Source: Moniliophthora roreri (Eukaryota; Basidiomycota; Agaricomycetes; Agaricales; Marasmiaceae). Taken from it: a DNA stretch of 64,000 bases. The first letter of the stretch is position 1, and each line of letters opens with the position of its first letter. The notes under the pieces are model-generated. The model had not been told where the DNA came from. It worked only from the letters and a program-made list of their open reading frames with translations, and ran no database searches. The position numbers were made by a program, and so were the translations under genes. The stretch lies in NCBI GenBank assembly GCA_001466705.2, contig LATX02000232.1:1-64000 (forward strand), written 5' to 3'. Below are positions 46,438-55,734 of this stretch, piece after piece.

Positions 46438-49400
46438 GAGAAAATCAAACAGAGGAAAGTGGTGGCAAAGGCTGCTGCAGAGAGAGCTAAAGAGGTAAAT
46501 GGGCTATGAGAACAAACATTAGCAGAACACATAGATTGGCAATCAATGAAATGGAGTGACCTGTTGGGTAAAGACTTGGATACTCAGTCTCCAACTCGAT
46601 ATGCTGTATGCAAGACACTGTTCCAGGGCTCTGGTTTTGTAGTGCCATATGGCAAAAAGAAGTACAAACCAGTGGCTAAGAAAGTTAAACCAATCAAAGC
46701 CATGTTACCCTCCGAATTTCGGATTGAATGAAATATCATGGGAAATCCTCTAGAAGGAATGCCCGAGTTACCCACCAATCCACCCAAATACATGCCAGGA
46801 GTGCGTTATACTGAAGAACAAAAGAAAGTCATAGACAAGAATCATCCAGAGGGATTTCTTCTGCCTGAAGAACGAAAGCTGTTACATTGTTTACTGAAGC
46901 TACAAGAAATGGCTTTTGCATGGGAGGAATCCAAAGCAGGAATCTTTAGAGAGAATTTCTTTCCTCAGGTAGAGTTTCCAGTAATACCACACATGCTGTG
47001 GGTGTTCAAAAATGCACTGATTCTGCCAGGAATCTTTGACAAAGTGTGTAACATAATTAAAGGAAAGACTACGAGCAAGACATACAAACCATCAAACAGT
47101 TCGTATCATTCCCGATGGTTCTGTGTTGCTAAGAAAGATGGAAGACTGCATATAGTGCACAGTTTAGAACCATTGAATGCTGTGACAATACAACATTCAG
47201 GGATTCCCCCAGTGACACATGAGCTAGCAAATCATTTTGCAGGAAGAGCTTGTGGAGAGACTCTGGATTTGTTCATGGGATATGATGAAAGGAAAATACA
47301 TCCTTCATCGCGGGACTTGACCATGTTTCAAACACCTTTTGGTGCATACAGACTAGTCAAATTGCCTATGGGATGGACTAATTCGGTTCCTATATTCCAT
47401 AAGAATGTCTGTGAAATCCTGAAGGATGAAATACCTCAGGTTACATGGCCATATATTGATGACGTTCTGATATGTGGGCCAAAGACAAGATATGAACTAG
47501 AAGGTGGAGGGTACAAAATGATACTGGAAAATCCAGGCATAAGACACTTTGTATGGGAACATATGCAGAATGTAAATCAAATTTACAATGCATTAAATAC
47601 TGTGGTGGAACATTTGTGGGGAAAAAGTCTTTTGTATGCTGTGATGAGACAATTGTAGTAGGACACAGGTGTACCTACATGGGACTCAAACCTACCCATG
47701 ATAAGATGGAGGCCATTACTACTTGGCCTTCACCACTGAAGACCAAGACAGATGTAAGAAGCTTTTTGGGGACTTGTGGACAAGTCAGGCAGTTTATTAA
47801 AAACTTTGCTAAGATAGCTGCCCTGATACAACGTCTTACATGGGATGATGTAGTGGTTGAATGGAGACCTAAAGAGAAAGAATCAATGGATTCCATAAAG
47901 GAGGCTTTGCACAATGTGGAGCCTCTGAAACCTATAGACTATGAGAGTGAGAGGGAGGTTGTATTGGCAGTAGGATATTATCTCTACCAACACAATGTAT
48001 CAGACAAGAAAAAGAGAAACTATTGCTTATTCAGTTCTATAACTCTTAATGAGAGAGAAGCTAGGTTCTCTCAACCTAAGAGAGAACTCTATGGATTAAA
48101 GTTAGCCCTATTAGTGACACATTATTGGATGGTAGGATGTAGAAAGCTAGCAGTAGAAACCGATGCTAAATACATAAAGGGAATGCTAGACAATCCCAGT
48201 ATCGCTCCCAATGCGACGATCAATAGGTGGATAGAAGAAATACAGAAGTACCATTTCACCTTAATTCATATTCCAGTGGCCAGCCATGGTTTGGCAGATG
48301 GTTTATTGCGGAGGCCACCAGGTGGACAGGAACCAGCTATTTATAAGCTAGATCCTGCAGACTGAGATGGAGATGATGATGGGGAACCCATGAGGTTCGA
48401 GAAGGGTGAAGGGGTAGTTGAGGACCCATTAGAGCTGCACAACTTCTATGGTGAAATAGATATGCATAGCAGATTCCTACATGAATTAGCCAAATCAGAA
48501 AATAACTGGGAGCAGGATCTCCAGTATGCAATTGACGAAGAATATGATCTATGAAGAATGGTGGATGTGTTAAATTTTCAGTTTGGGGGAGAACCTCTCA
48601 AGGCAGGTCTGTTTTATAGCACATATATGCAGATGCCTTGCATGGAAGAAGTGGATGGATCTTGGGCCAAGGATAATCTGTACGATGAGGAGCATTGATC
48701 CCTGAACACAAAAGAATTAGACTGAAAAATATAGGACATATATGACTACTGGACTAATCCAGATAGCAAAGTACTTAAAGGCAAATCCACTAAAGAAATA
48801 AAAGGATTCAAAGAACAAGCTGGACAGTACTTTGTTGGTCAGAACATGAAGCTGTATCGGTAGAATAAGGAGGAAGAAGGACAACACCAGTTAGTAGTCC
48901 TAGATAAGAGAAAAAGAATGAGGATGTTACATGGTGCTCATGACTACCTGGGACATAAAGGCATACAACCCACTCTTGACATACTGGAACATCAGTTCTG
49001 GTGGCCTGAGATGGAGAATGATGTGTCGTGGTATGTAAAGAGCTGCAAACCTTGTCAAGAGCACATACATCGACATGTGAAGATTCCACCTACACTCACT
49101 CATACTCCCACATTGTTTCAGAAGATTCATGTCAATACTTTTCAAGTGTCTCCGGCAAGTAATGGTTGTAAATATGTGGTGCACGGTCGATGTGCATTGA
49201 CGTCCTGGTCAGAGGCAAGGGCCTTGAGATCAGATAAAGCATCTGCAATAGGCCAATGGTTTTTCAAAGACTTCATTTGTAGGTGGGGAATTCTGAAGGA
49301 AGTAGTAACAGATAACACTGGTCAAATGAAGAAAGTACTGGATTGGTTGGAACATAAATATAATATAAGAAGCATACAAATTAGCCCTTATAATTCACAA

Positions 49401-50171
49401 GCTAATGGAAAAATCGAGAGAGCACACTTTGATATCCGAATGGCATTGGCTAAGGCTACTAATAATGACCTCACTAAGTGGTATTGGTATCTGAGGCACG
49501 TCCTTTGGGCCAATCATGTTACTCTGTGGAGAGGTTTCAGGTGCTCTCCATATTTCTTGGTAGTTGGAGCTGATCCAGTACTGCCATTCGACTTAGAGGA
49601 ATTGACATGGTTGGTAGATGTACCAGATAGGGTGTTAACTCGTGAAGAGCTGATAGGCTTGTGTGCTAGAGCTCTGGGGAAACATAAGAAGTTAGTAGAG
49701 TCAATGATGCATAGAGTGAGCATGGAGAAATTAGCAGAACTAAAACGATATGAAGAAAAGTATAAACATGTAATTAAGAACTATGTGTTTGAACCAGAGA
49801 TGTTAGTCCAAGTTTGAAACACTACTATTGAGAAGAGTCTTGATCGAAAGATGAAACCAAGGTACCATAGACCATATGTAGTGGTCAGAAGAACGCAAGG
49901 TGGTTTGTACATCATAGCTGAAATGGATGGTACAGTGTTGAAAGAAAAGGTAGCCATGTTCCGGGTAGTCCCACATAAGTTGCAGTATGGTCCAGTTATC
50001 TTGCCCACAGACCTACAAAAGGTTTTGGATGCAGATACTGACCAACTGGATGAGTTGGAAGAGACCATGAATAATGACATTGACAACACACATGTATATT
50101 CAGGCCCTGATTATGTGTTCTATGGCATGGGTAGCAGAGAAGGTGATGTGGAGTCAGATGTTAAAGACTGA
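46438..50171 (+). mobile_element. Gypsy element F, pol half, decayed
   Basis: A different, older gypsy family. Frame begins EKIKQRKVVAKAAAERAKE, the direct continuation of the gag at 63541. RT: SSYHSRWFCVAKKDGRLHIV, LPMGWTNSVPIFH, YIDDVLICGP (about 47455). After a frameshift near 47575: VGHRCTYMG, DVRSFLGTCGQVRQFIKNFA, RNase H with LAVETDAKYIKGMLDNPS (about 48155). Integrase zinc site HDYLGHKGIQPTLD and SCKPCQ, DDE region with HVNTF (about 49130, Asp replaced by Asn), VVTDN and NGKIERAHF. Ends at about 50171. About seven codons are missing between VVLAV and GYYLYQ. Inactive. Confidence 0.85.
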
Positions 50172-50208
50172 ATGAAACAAAAAGTTTGAAAAGAACCCAA
50201 TCATCCAT

Positions 50209-50299
50209 GCTCAGACCCAGGATTGAACTGGGAACCTTTTGGTAGAGTAAGGGACCTTGGCAAGGATACCAAATGCTCTACCGATTGAGCTATCTGAGC
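50209..50299 (-). tRNA. Intron-containing tRNA-like gene
   Basis: On the minus strand: 7-bp acceptor GCTCAGA/TCTGAGC, D-arm GCTC-AATCGGTA-GAGC, T-arm CCCAG-TTCAATC-CTGGG and an anticodon stem TTTGG/CCAAA around a 26-base loop, implying an intron of about 19 bases. Internal promoter boxes A (TAGCTCAATCGG) and B (AGTTCAATCC) are intact. The base at position 33 comes out as A and not U with this pairing, so I do not assign an anticodon; it may be a pseudo-tRNA or tRNA-derived repeat. Confidence 0.5.
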
Positions 50300-50492
50300 T
50301 TGGGTAAATGATAGAGGGTAGTAATTGTCACCATTCCTGCAGGCACTTACGAAGTAGCCTATTGGGGCAGTCAGGTGCTAGTGGAAAATCAAGTACTGTA
50401 GTACTATCATTGCACAAAAAACAGGGAAGTTACAAAGGAGTGACTGCAGTTAGAGTAACGAGCATATAAATTGTTAAGTGGGTATTAAGCAT

Positions 50493-51218
50493 CTACTGCA
50501 CCATTGGCATGTCTATATCCTTGGTGTCATAGGCTTGGGGAGACAGCAGGGTGATATGGCAGTCGCAAAGAATTCTGGAAATTTCATCATGGGTGACTAA
50601 GGTATCCTTGTAGTCTTGCATTGCCTTGTGCACACTAAACAAGTGAGATGCGAGCACCACAGTTGCGGCATTGTAGAGCGACATCAAGGTCAGTGTGGAT
50701 TTTGCTTCCATACTCCCAAATGGGAGGAGGAGGAGCTCTTGTTGAAGCTCTTCTGTGGTGTGGAACAAAGAACCCTTGTCTGTGGCCTCTGAAATAAAGG
50801 AAATTAGCACAATGGAATGGAAAAGATGGTGAATGCTTGCCTCCATAGTGGGAAGGATTGCCTGCCAAATGAGGCCTTTTGGAAAATGTGTCAGTCTTGG
50901 GCTGCATAGTGTTTCAAGAGCCCTGGTACCATTTAAGTACCAAGTACACACGGAGATATTGAGTAGTGGGGGAAGATGGATGCTTACAGAAGGAATGGAG
51001 CTCTGTCCGTGGAGCCCTTGACAAGAAGGTTCAGTGTGGGCATGATCACGAACCTCCATATGGTTGACATTTTTAGCCATATCAGCCATAACCATGTCCA
51101 TGTCCGCGGATGCAGGTGGCACAGAGTTGCCACAAGAAGATCGGTCAGGACGATGGGATTCATGTTCTGCCTTGCGAGGCTCTGTGCTGTCCTTGGGATC
51201 CTTGACCTGATATCCCAT
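50493..51218 (-). CDS. Hypothetical protein, possibly partial
   Basis: A 241-codon frame with no stop, starting MGYQVKDPKDSTEPRKAEHE. The C-terminal 80 residues look helical and protein-like (EELQQELLLLPFGSMEAKST and DEISRILCDC). A related frame continues to 51594 on the same strand but with stops. No family recognised, no intron signals confirmed. Could be a host gene fragment between retroelements or cargo of the DIRS element to its right. Confidence 0.35.
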   Translation of the reverse strand: MGYQVKDPKDSTEPRKAEHESHRPDRSSCGNSVPPASADMDMVMADMAKNVNHMEVRDHAHTEPSCQGLHGQSSIPSVSIHLPPLLNISVCTWYLNGTRALETLCSPRLTHFPKGLIWQAILPTMEASIHHLFHSIVLISFISEATDKGSLFHTTEELQQELLLLPFGSMEAKSTLTLMSLYNAATVVLASHLFSVHKAMQDYKDTLVTHDEISRILCDCHITLLSPQAYDTKDIDMPMVQ

Positions 51219-51599
51219 ATGGCCTTTAGGTTCAAAAGGAGCTCAGCAAAGCAGTGCACATACACATTTCTCAGTTTTGGCAGGCGTTTTCTCCTTACCT
51301 TTTCTGCAGGAGCATGTGCACAGAGTGGGTTCTTCACCAGACTTTTTGATGTTGGTGAGGAAGTCCTTGATGTTGGCTTTGGATAAGCTCTTGGCCTACA
51401 CAGAGGGGTTAGCAGGAATCTTTGATAGGTACAATGGTACGTGCCTCGGTAGGACAGACAGAAGGCTCCATGGGAGCACTCTTGTCAGGCTTGTGCATAC
51501 CAGCTGCAAGTTGTTCGACATAGAGCACATTGTCAGAAACACTCTTACAGACCTGGTCATTGATGACGTTCTGAACAGCACTCACTATGTATGAGGTGT

Positions 51600-52097
51600 T
51601 CTTTTCATGCTATTAATACAAAGGAAATACACTCAGAATACTGCTATATATTTACTTCTAGACAACACTTAGAAAACTCTATTATCATCACATATTGAAA
51701 ACAGCAAGCATATTCTGTATTTTAATTTCCAGAAGAGTCTGTATTTTCTAATAATCTTATAACAATGAAATTATAAAATTATCCTTTAGTTTTCTAATTA
51801 CAAATATACTAGATTTTCTGCCTTATAAAATAGTGAGAAAACATTCAGAAAATAAATATAAAATTTTGAATATTATATCAAGGAAAACATGTTAAATACA
51901 AAAGGAAAATTATATGAAAACTATCTGAAAACTGCTGTAAGACATAGTATTTCCACATGATTTTCCTACTATTTTCCTAGTGTTTTCCTAGTGTTTTCTC
52001 TGACTTTCCCACAATAAAAAATTTGGAATTTTTATCTTATCTTATCAGCATTTTCTGAGTATTTTCAACCAGAGAAAATTTAATGTTTTCTCAGCAT
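51600..52097. other. AT-rich stretch without genes
   Basis: Strongly AT-rich with repeated TTTTCC/TTTTCT phrases; no open frame or known repeat recognised. Confidence 0.5.
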
Positions 52098-52208
52098 CCA
52101 ATCGTATAAGAGATGAGTTTTTCATCTTTCATGCAATCAGCTTTTAGCAACAACAGGCCCAGAGGCCCAAGATACATCACATATTTGGGCGCGCCGCGAA
52201 CTGCTGGC
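52098..52208. repeat. DIRS-associated direct repeat, copy 1
   Basis: 111 bp, from CCAATCGTATAAGAG to CTGCTGGC, recurring at 52605-52715. The differences are almost all C/T at CpG sites (GGCGCGCCGCGAAC here, GGTGTGCCGTGAAC there). Copies are 507 bp apart, downstream of the recombinase gene, the position of the split direct repeats of DIRS/Ngaro-type elements. Confidence 0.7.
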
Positions 52209-52604
52209 ACAATAAATACAGGGAGTGGAACTATTTAGGGTAAATAGAGGGTGGGCGATGAAAAACTGTACAAGAGACTGGCGGACGAGAAGAAAGGTAT
52301 ATGAGATAAGCTATTCAGCTAATAGACTTCAATAGGATACTCACCTGGCAGACAAGAAGAAAGAGCTAGGGGTCCGCCAGGTATGACCATGGGTATATGT
52401 ATTGTAAACTAAGATTTGAAACATATTGAAGCATGACATCGAGTCTCAATGACTGTGAGGAGTCTCATTGACTGCGGTGATCAGTAACATGTCTGGGGTT
52501 CTCCACGACTCTGTCACAGAGGGTGGATTGGACTGGAACATGGGCACGAGGTGATGAACTCACCTATGATTACCCTTGTGTAAACGATTCTCGTTTAAAC
52601 CCGA

Positions 52605-52715
52605 CCAATTGTATAAGAGATGAGTTTTTCATCTTTCATGCAATCAGCTTTTAGCAACAACAGGCCCAGAGGCCCAAGATACATCACATATTTGGGTGTG
52701 CCGTGAACCGCTGGC
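52605..52715. repeat. DIRS-associated direct repeat, copy 2
   Basis: Second copy; it overlaps the last codons of the recombinase frame. Between the copies (52209-52604) there is no open frame. Confidence 0.7.
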
Positions 52716-53847
52716 TACTGATGCTAATGAGAGAGAGGAAAAGGAGAGAGGAAAAGGAAAAAGAAAAAGAAAAGAAAAGGGGTAAGAAAAATAAAAAAAA
52801 AACAGAATGAGAAAATGTAGACGGTGGGGGCGGTTTTCGATGATTGATGGAGGTGCAAGGCACATTAGGTTGAAGAGGCAATGATGGACTGGAGTAGGGT
52901 GGGTTTTTTCGGATGTAAATGTTGAATGTGTCAGAAGTCCACCGACCCATGCCTTGAATGAGCTCACAAGGAGTGCCTTCTTCCACAAGTAGTGTAGCAC
53001 CCCCCACTCGCATTGATTGGCCTGCAAGCGAATGATCTGGGAAGACTTTCCTGAAACGTGACATAAACCAGGAACAGGTTGGCACTTCCCTAGAGGAAGT
53101 GACCCAAAGGAAGGGATGGAAGGGAAAAAATCCATCACAGCTCCTCACATATGCCTCGAAAATTCCAGGTGTGTCCAGCCATACATGATATTTGATGACA
53201 ATCTTAGCTCCTTCAAATGTATGGTCAGTCTTGTGGGTTTCAAGCCAGAATGAAAACCCTTCATTGAAGAAATCTACATGAGAACGAAGGGAGTATTTCC
53301 TAGAGTTCTGGAGGTGTAGCGAGTCTGGAGCTGTCATTTCCCCCAGGCGCAACAATCCACGGGTCCCAGTAGCCATCATGGTACTGAAAAGCAGGTTGTC
53401 ATGGCTGGGATTCACAGGTAGATCGTCCAAGTGAGCCCTGATCGCATCAATGGATAGGGGTAATTTCTGCACAATTGGTTTGCCATAAAGTCACTTGCAC
53501 CCTTGTAGTGTTCTGGACACCAGAGCACTGTTGCGGTTGATTTTGACATTGGGAAAGAACAGTTTGAGTTCGAAGAGGATGCCAGAGAGATATTTTTCAA
53601 CTGAGCATGGGTTAATATGAGAGGACATAAATACAACAAAGTAGGAGAGGGTATTGGGAGTCAGATTAATGTCAAATTTGTGTAGGTCACAGAATGTGAG
53701 GTAGGAGTTGAGTGCTGAGGCATAGGATGACTGTGTCAATGTGTCTAGTGCCATGCCAAGTGCAATATTCTGTCGTCGAACCAATTCTTCCAATGACCAG
53801 GCTGTACAAGGCGGTTGCCTTGCATGTGAAGAGATTGTGGGGTTCAT
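52684..53847 (-). pseudogene. DIRS-like tyrosine recombinase
   Basis: Cuts and rejoins DNA when DIRS-type elements insert. Starts at ATG 53845-53847 (MNPTISSHARQPPCTAWSLE). Core-binding part: LTQSSYASALNSYLTFC and YLSGILFELKLFFP. An in-frame TGA at about 53491-53493 lies where Arg is expected (QGCK-stop-LYGKPIVQK). Catalytic domain: ATGTRGLLRLGEMT (first Arg), QSMRVGGATLLVEEGTP (second Arg), GMGRWTSDTFNIYIRKNP (Trp and the Tyr nucleophile). The residue three before the second Arg is Gln where HxxR recombinases have His. Its start ATGA overlaps the stop of the upstream RT gene once element C is removed. The tail runs into a purine-rich tract. Confidence 0.8.
52722..52806. repeat. Purine-rich low-complexity tract
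   Basis: GA-rich run at the 3' end of the recombinase gene, encoding Ser/Phe/Leu-rich sequence on the minus strand. Looks like simple-sequence drift. Confidence 0.6.
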
Positions 53848-53858
53848 TTTCGTGCAGC

Positions 53859-54293
53859 TGTTACGTTTCCTTTCTTTCTTTCTATGTTTCTCACTCCATC
53901 AGACCTATACACCTTCCCAGTCCCTATTTTCTTATCTCCATATGCTTCTACTGTCATTGGACTCGTACACCTTCCCAGCCCCCATTTTCCTATCTTCTTG
54001 TATTACTCATATCCTGGTGAACTCAGGAATTATTATCTAAACACCGAACTTATCGCTTTTACATATGTAGTTAGCATTAGTCGGTTGTAATGTATTTAAG
54101 CGCTCAAGCTGAGACTCGAAGTCTCCACCTTGACCTGGTTTATACTATCTTGTGTCAATGCAGCAATTGAATGGACCTCTGAACTTCAGCAGCCGCTGAA
54201 CGAACTTGAACTTGAACTTAGAACGACTACTTGAATGGAGGTAACACTTCGCTAAGGTAGTTGTGTGGACGTTGCTGTGCAAGTAACGTAACA
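53859..54293 (+). repeat. C 5' LTR
   Basis: 435 bp. Contains GTATTTAAG near 54091, about 30 bases before CACCTTGACCT (54126-54136), the proposed RNA start and primer-pairing region. Confidence 0.9.
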
Positions 54294-54295
54294 TA

Positions 54296-54306
54296 AGGTC
54301 AAGCTG
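54296..54306 (+). other. C self-primer site
   Basis: AGGTCAAGCTG two bases inside the LTR; exact complement of CAGCTTGACCT in the 3' LTR (60936-60946), one mismatch to the 5' LTR. Confidence 0.6.
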
Positions 54307-54354
54307 ATCGATTGCCGACCTATCCAGGTTTAGGCATCACTAGGAAATGACAAA

Positions 54355-55734
54355 ATGCCACCATCGACAGAATAACAGCTAGAACAAGACATTGCTGAAG
54401 CAGAAGTGCGCCGGCATGGATTACTAACCCAATCCATATCGAATCCTGGTGGACGGGCGATCCCGCCATTAACCAGGGCCTTGCACAGAGAACTCCTGAC
54501 CCCCTTGCACTCACCATCGCCAATGAGTCAGCCACTAATTGAGATACCTGAAGAAGACCCAGGAATAAGGAGAACCTTGACCCCGTCATCCATTTCAACT
54601 GGATCGAGACCGACCGAATTCGAAGAGAGATTCTCGCTGAATACACCGAAGCCGCTAGAATTGGATACATTGAACACCTCTGCAAGCTCGCCGGAGGAGT
54701 TAGACCCATTTCAACGATTGCTACAAGGATTAAAGAACAGTCCCCGATCACCAAGGATACAGCTTGAGACAATGGTGGAAGATAAGAAGCTGTCAGGGAG
54801 TAGACCCAAGAAAGAGGAACTGAAGGTTGAAGAAGCTGTTATTGGTTCCGCGATGCCGGTGCAAGTAGTGTTGGCAGTTAAGGAAGTAAAAGCCGCTCTG
54901 CCGAGGGCCTTTACTGGGACCCAGAAGGATGCCAAGAAGTTCTTACGAGAAGTGCTGATCTACATAGCACTTAACCCAAAGGCATTTCCTGATGATAGGT
55001 CGAAGAAGCTGTTCCTCCTCTCTTACATGACCGATGGGCCGGGAGAGTTCTGGAAGAATGACAAAACTGACCTCCTACTCGCATTCGATCCAGAAGCCGA
55101 GAAGGTTATGTGGTCGGAGTTTATAGATGACTTCAGGACTTCCTTTGAACCCCTTGACCCAGCTCTGAAGGCACAGCTAGAACTCAAAGATTTGAGGATG
55201 AAGGACAGAGCGGACGAATATACGTATCAGTTCACCTATCACGCGAAGCAGACAGGATACAATGACACAGTGCAAATTGTAGCCTTCAAGCAAGGGCTGC
55301 CCAGGAGTTTAGCACTCAAAATCATGACAAGGCCAGAAGGCGCGCCCACTACAATTAAGGATTGGATGAATGCTGCTATACTGTTCGATGAGAGCTATAA
55401 GCAGGCATTGGAGTATGGGAAGACATGGGACAAAGAACATGGAACGAAGAAGCCCCAAAGGAACTTTCGAAAGAAGGATGACATAGCCATTAAACAAATC
55501 ACTAATATCGATCGAAAGGAATATATGGCAAAGGGGCTATGTTTTAGATGCGGATGAAACGGACATTGCATCAAGAATTGCCTGGATATGCCAAAAAAGA
55601 ACAAGAGGAAACAGGAAGAGCCGAAGAAACTTTCGAAGGAAGAAAGGTTCGCCAGAATCAGGGCACTGGTGAACGAACAAATAGAGGAAGAGAAGAACCT
55701 CCTTATCGATATGATGGAACAGGAGGGTTTTTGA
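54355..55734 (+). pseudogene. C gag (capsid/nucleocapsid)
   Basis: Starts MPPSTE, then a TGA-free run of 383 codons after an early stop at about 54373. Ser/Thr/Pro-rich N-terminus, capsid-like LPRAFTGTQKDAKKFLREVL (about 54897), FLLSYMTDGPGEFWKNDKTD, EYTYQFTYHAKQTGYND, KDWMNAAILFDESYKQALEY. Near the end the zinc knuckle LCFRCG-stop-NGHCIKNC with TGA at 55555-55557, followed by Lys-rich sequence. Ends at TGA 55732-55734 directly behind the slippery site. Gag proteins assemble virus-like particles and bind the RNA. Confidence 0.85.
55725..55731 (+). promoter_or_regulatory. -1 frameshift slippery site GGGTTTT
   Basis: In gag frame the codons are GAG GGT TTT TGA, so G-GGT-TTT is a perfect X-XXY-YYZ heptamer with the gag stop as the next codon; slipping back one base gives GGG TTT TTG and opens pol. 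Conserved in E (33859-33865) and B (44568-44574, minus). Confidence 0.65.

Noticed and set aside
55548..55724. Pol starting at the upstream end of its open frame (55548)
   Set aside because: This part overlaps gag's knuckle region; the conserved slippery site at 55725 is the likelier entry into pol.
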